Origin: JBBAEV01 sp041655735
Lineage (GTDB): Bacteria; Bacillota_I; Bacilli_A; RF39; UBA660
Direction: 5' to 3'
Length of the DNA: 12,923 bases
Assembly: GCA_041655735.1 (NCBI GenBank)
Contig: JBBAEV010000025.1
Coordinates: 1 to 12,923 of the forward strand
Shown here: in pieces, positions 11,369 through 12,923 of the stretch
Numbering within the stretch: the first letter of the stretch is position 1
Layout of the letters: every line of letters starts with the position of its first letter
Notes under the pieces: model-generated
Database searches by the model: none
What the model saw: only the letters and a program-made list of their open reading frames with translations
Told to the model about the DNA's origin: nothing
Position numbers and translations under genes: made by a program

Positions 11369-12923
11369 ATGAATCCGTATGAGGAAAACTTAACAAAACC
11401 ATTAGAAAAATATGGTCGTGATATTACAGATGCAGTTAAAGTAGGGAAGGTTGACCCTGTTATTGGTCGTGATGATGAAATTAGAAGCATTATGCGAATA
11501 CTTTCTAGAAAGACAAAAAACAACCCCGTTTTAATTGGTGAACCAGGTGTAGGGAAAACAGCTATTGTTGAAGGACTCGCAATTCGTATTGTTAAAGGAG
11601 ATGTGCCTCTTAGTTTGAAAGATAAAACTATTTGGGAATTAGATATGGGCGCGTTGGTCGCAGGCGCTAAATACCGGGGGGAATTTGAAGAAAGATTAAA
11701 AGCAGTTTTAAAAGAAATAAAAAATAGTGATGGTAAAATCATTTTATTTGTTGATGAAATACATATGATAGTAGGTGCTGGTAAATTAGAGGGGGCTATG
11801 GATGCCGGGAACATGTTAAAACCGATTCTTGCTAGAGGAGAAATTCATTGTATAGGTGCTACTACTTTAAATGAATATCGAACTTATATTGAAAAAGATG
11901 GCGCTTTAGAAAGAAGATTTCAAAAAGTATTAGTAAAAGCTCCTACTGTATTTGATACAATTACTATTCTCCGCGGTTTGAAAGAAAGATTTGAAGTGTT
12001 TCATGGTGTGACTATATCTGATAAAGCCCTAATTGCGGCAGCTAATCTTTCAAATCGCTATATTACTGACCGTCATTTACCTGACAAAGCTATTGATTTA
12101 GTAGATGAAGCATGTGCTACTATAAAAGTACAAATGGATTCTGTTCCATCTAATTTAGATAATCTAACTAGAAGAATAATGCAATTAGAAATTGAAAAAG
12201 AAGCTTTAAAGAGAGAAAAAGACGAATTAAGCAAAAAAAGGGTTGAGACTATAAAAGAAGAATTAAAAATTTTAAAAGAAAAAGAAAGTGAAATTCGAAG
12301 TGATTGGGAAGAAGAAAAAAGAATCAACGAAAGACTAAAGTCTAAAAAAAGTGAACTAGAAGAAATGAAATTCAAACTATCTCAAGCTGAAAATAATTAT
12401 GATTTAGAAACAGGTGCAAGATTAAAACATGGTGAAATTCCAAGATTAGAAAAAGAAATAACAGAACTTCGCCAAAAAGATGAAAATCGCATTTTAAGTG
12501 ATATTGTTACTGAAGAAGATATCGCGAAAGTAATATCTAAATGGACTAATATTCCTATTTCAAAATTAGTAGAAGGAGAAAAGGACAAATTATTACATTT
12601 AAAAGATCGTTTAAAAGAGAGAATAATAGGCCAAGATAAAGCATTAGGACTTGTTAGTGAAGCCATTATTAGGGCACGTGCCGGTATTAAAGATCCATCT
12701 AAACCTATTGGCTCGTTTATCTTTTTAGGGCCTACAGGAGTAGGTAAAACAGAAGTTGCGAAAGCATTAGCTAGTGAACTTTTTGATGATGAATCACATA
12801 TTGTTAGAATTGATATGAGTGAATATATGGAACGTCATAGTGTTGCTCGTTTAATTGGAGCTCCTCCAGGATATATTGGTTATGATGAAGGAGGCCAACT
12901 TACTGAAGCAGTAAGAAGGAATC
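11369..12923 (+). CDS. clpB: ClpB disaggregase lacking the N-terminal domain (3' end beyond window)
   Basis: The open frame runs 518 codons to the window edge without a stop. It opens almost directly at LEKYGRDITDAVKVGKVDPVIGRD (near 12), the linker into the first ATPase module. Walker A1 GEPGVGKT (57-64), pore loop AKYRG, Walker B with Asp129-Glu130, and the arginine-finger segment GALERRFQ follow. A coiled-coil middle domain (about 260-380) identifies ClpB rather than ClpC. Walker A2 GPTGVGKT (454-461) and part of the second module (APPGYIGYDEGGQLTEAVRR) end the visible part. Walker positions are about 150 residues earlier than in E. coli ClpB, so the N-domain is absent, close to the E. coli short isoform. 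Start: ATG 11369 with GGAGGTG. CIRCE control is expected. It works with DnaK to dissolve aggregates. Confidence 0.93.
   Translation, partial: MNPYEENLTKPLEKYGRDITDAVKVGKVDPVIGRDDEIRSIMRILSRKTKNNPVLIGEPGVGKTAIVEGLAIRIVKGDVPLSLKDKTIWELDMGALVAGAKYRGEFEERLKAVLKEIKNSDGKIILFVDEIHMIVGAGKLEGAMDAGNMLKPILARGEIHCIGATTLNEYRTYIEKDGALERRFQKVLVKAPTVFDTITILRGLKERFEVFHGVTISDKALIAAANLSNRYITDRHLPDKAIDLVDEACATIKVQMDSVPSNLDNLTRRIMQLEIEKEALKREKDELSKKRVETIKEELKILKEKESEIRSDWEEEKRINERLKSKKSELEEMKFKLSQAENNYDLETGARLKHGEIPRLEKEITELRQKDENRILSDIVTEEDIAKVISKWTNIPISKLVEGEKDKLLHLKDRLKERIIGQDKALGLVSEAIIRARAGIKDPSKPIGSFIFLGPTGVGKTEVAKALASELFDDESHIVRIDMSEYMERHSVARLIGAPPGYIGYDEGGQLTEAVRRN

Noticed and set aside
11320..12666. Three minus-strand open frames opposite clpB (11320-11814, 12073-12375, 12397-12666).
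   Set aside because: All lie antisense to clear ClpB coding sequence and have Ser/Phe-rich compositions typical of antisense shadows.
1..12923. Absence of TGA as a stop among intact genes, considered as a sign of UGA-to-Trp reassignment.
   Set aside because: No in-frame TGA occurs in intact genes and Trp is always TGG; about fourteen stops in an AT-rich genome are too few to infer code change.
1..12923. CRISPR array, tRNA or rRNA genes, and complete prophage or integrative elements.
   Set aside because: No regularly spaced repeats, no tRNA-like cloverleaf or rRNA core sequence, and no integrase, capsid or relaxase genes were seen.

Overview
The window is very AT-rich (about a quarter G+C by eye), with A/T-ending codons, Shine-Dalgarno sites of the AGGAGG type, extended -10 promoters and short hairpin-plus-T terminators. 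This points to a low-G+C Bacillota, perhaps one of the gut Bacilli/Mollicutes-like clades; the species is not determined. All intact genes with a visible end stop at TAA or TAG, and TGG is used for Trp, so the standard code fits. A CIRCE operator, a LytTR remnant and a decayed SspF-type spore protein gene agree with a Bacillota that had a spore-forming ancestor.

Layout. (1) 18-4599: a promoter and four closely spaced genes encoding a membrane-anchored Ig-repeat protein with a transglutaminase-like domain, an MBOAT acyltransferase (DltB/AlgI type), a membrane-anchored SGNH-like protein with Cys where the nucleophilic Ser is expected, and a lipoprotein. No dltA/dltC is present, so this looks like a cell-envelope acyl-transfer system of unknown target and is the best candidate for an undescribed system. 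(2) 4626-6027: a strong promoter, a leader hairpin, and an SH3-like plus VanX-like (M15) peptidase gene, ended by a terminator that may lie in the left end of a broken IS3-like element. (3) 6053-6130: transposase OrfA remnant. (4) 6224-7438: a small coiled-coil membrane protein overlapping a membrane-anchored polysaccharide deacetylase. A shared terminator separates it from a 58-residue membrane protein gene on the minus strand (7430-7606).

(5) 7655-8169: a divergent promoter region with a 16-bp palindrome, then a PUA/ASCH-like gene. (6) 8243-9408: a LytTR regulator broken by a frameshift and a stop, followed by an intact LiaF-like membrane protein and a strong terminator. (7) 9408-10342: a Nudix hydrolase and an unrecognised 150-residue protein. 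(8) 10348-11214: a decayed sspF-like gene (minus), a DUF3221/YobA-like exported protein (plus) and an Asn-rich 59-residue protein (minus), the last two convergent on one terminator. (9) 11285-12923: CIRCE-controlled clpB lacking the N-terminal domain, running off the window.

Taken together, the first two-thirds is mostly cell-envelope biology: polymer acylation, peptidoglycan stem-peptide cleavage, glycan deacetylation and envelope-stress-type membrane proteins. The end of the window moves to protein quality control. Three broken genes (IS transposase, LytTR regulator, sspF) mark it as a region with ongoing gene decay.
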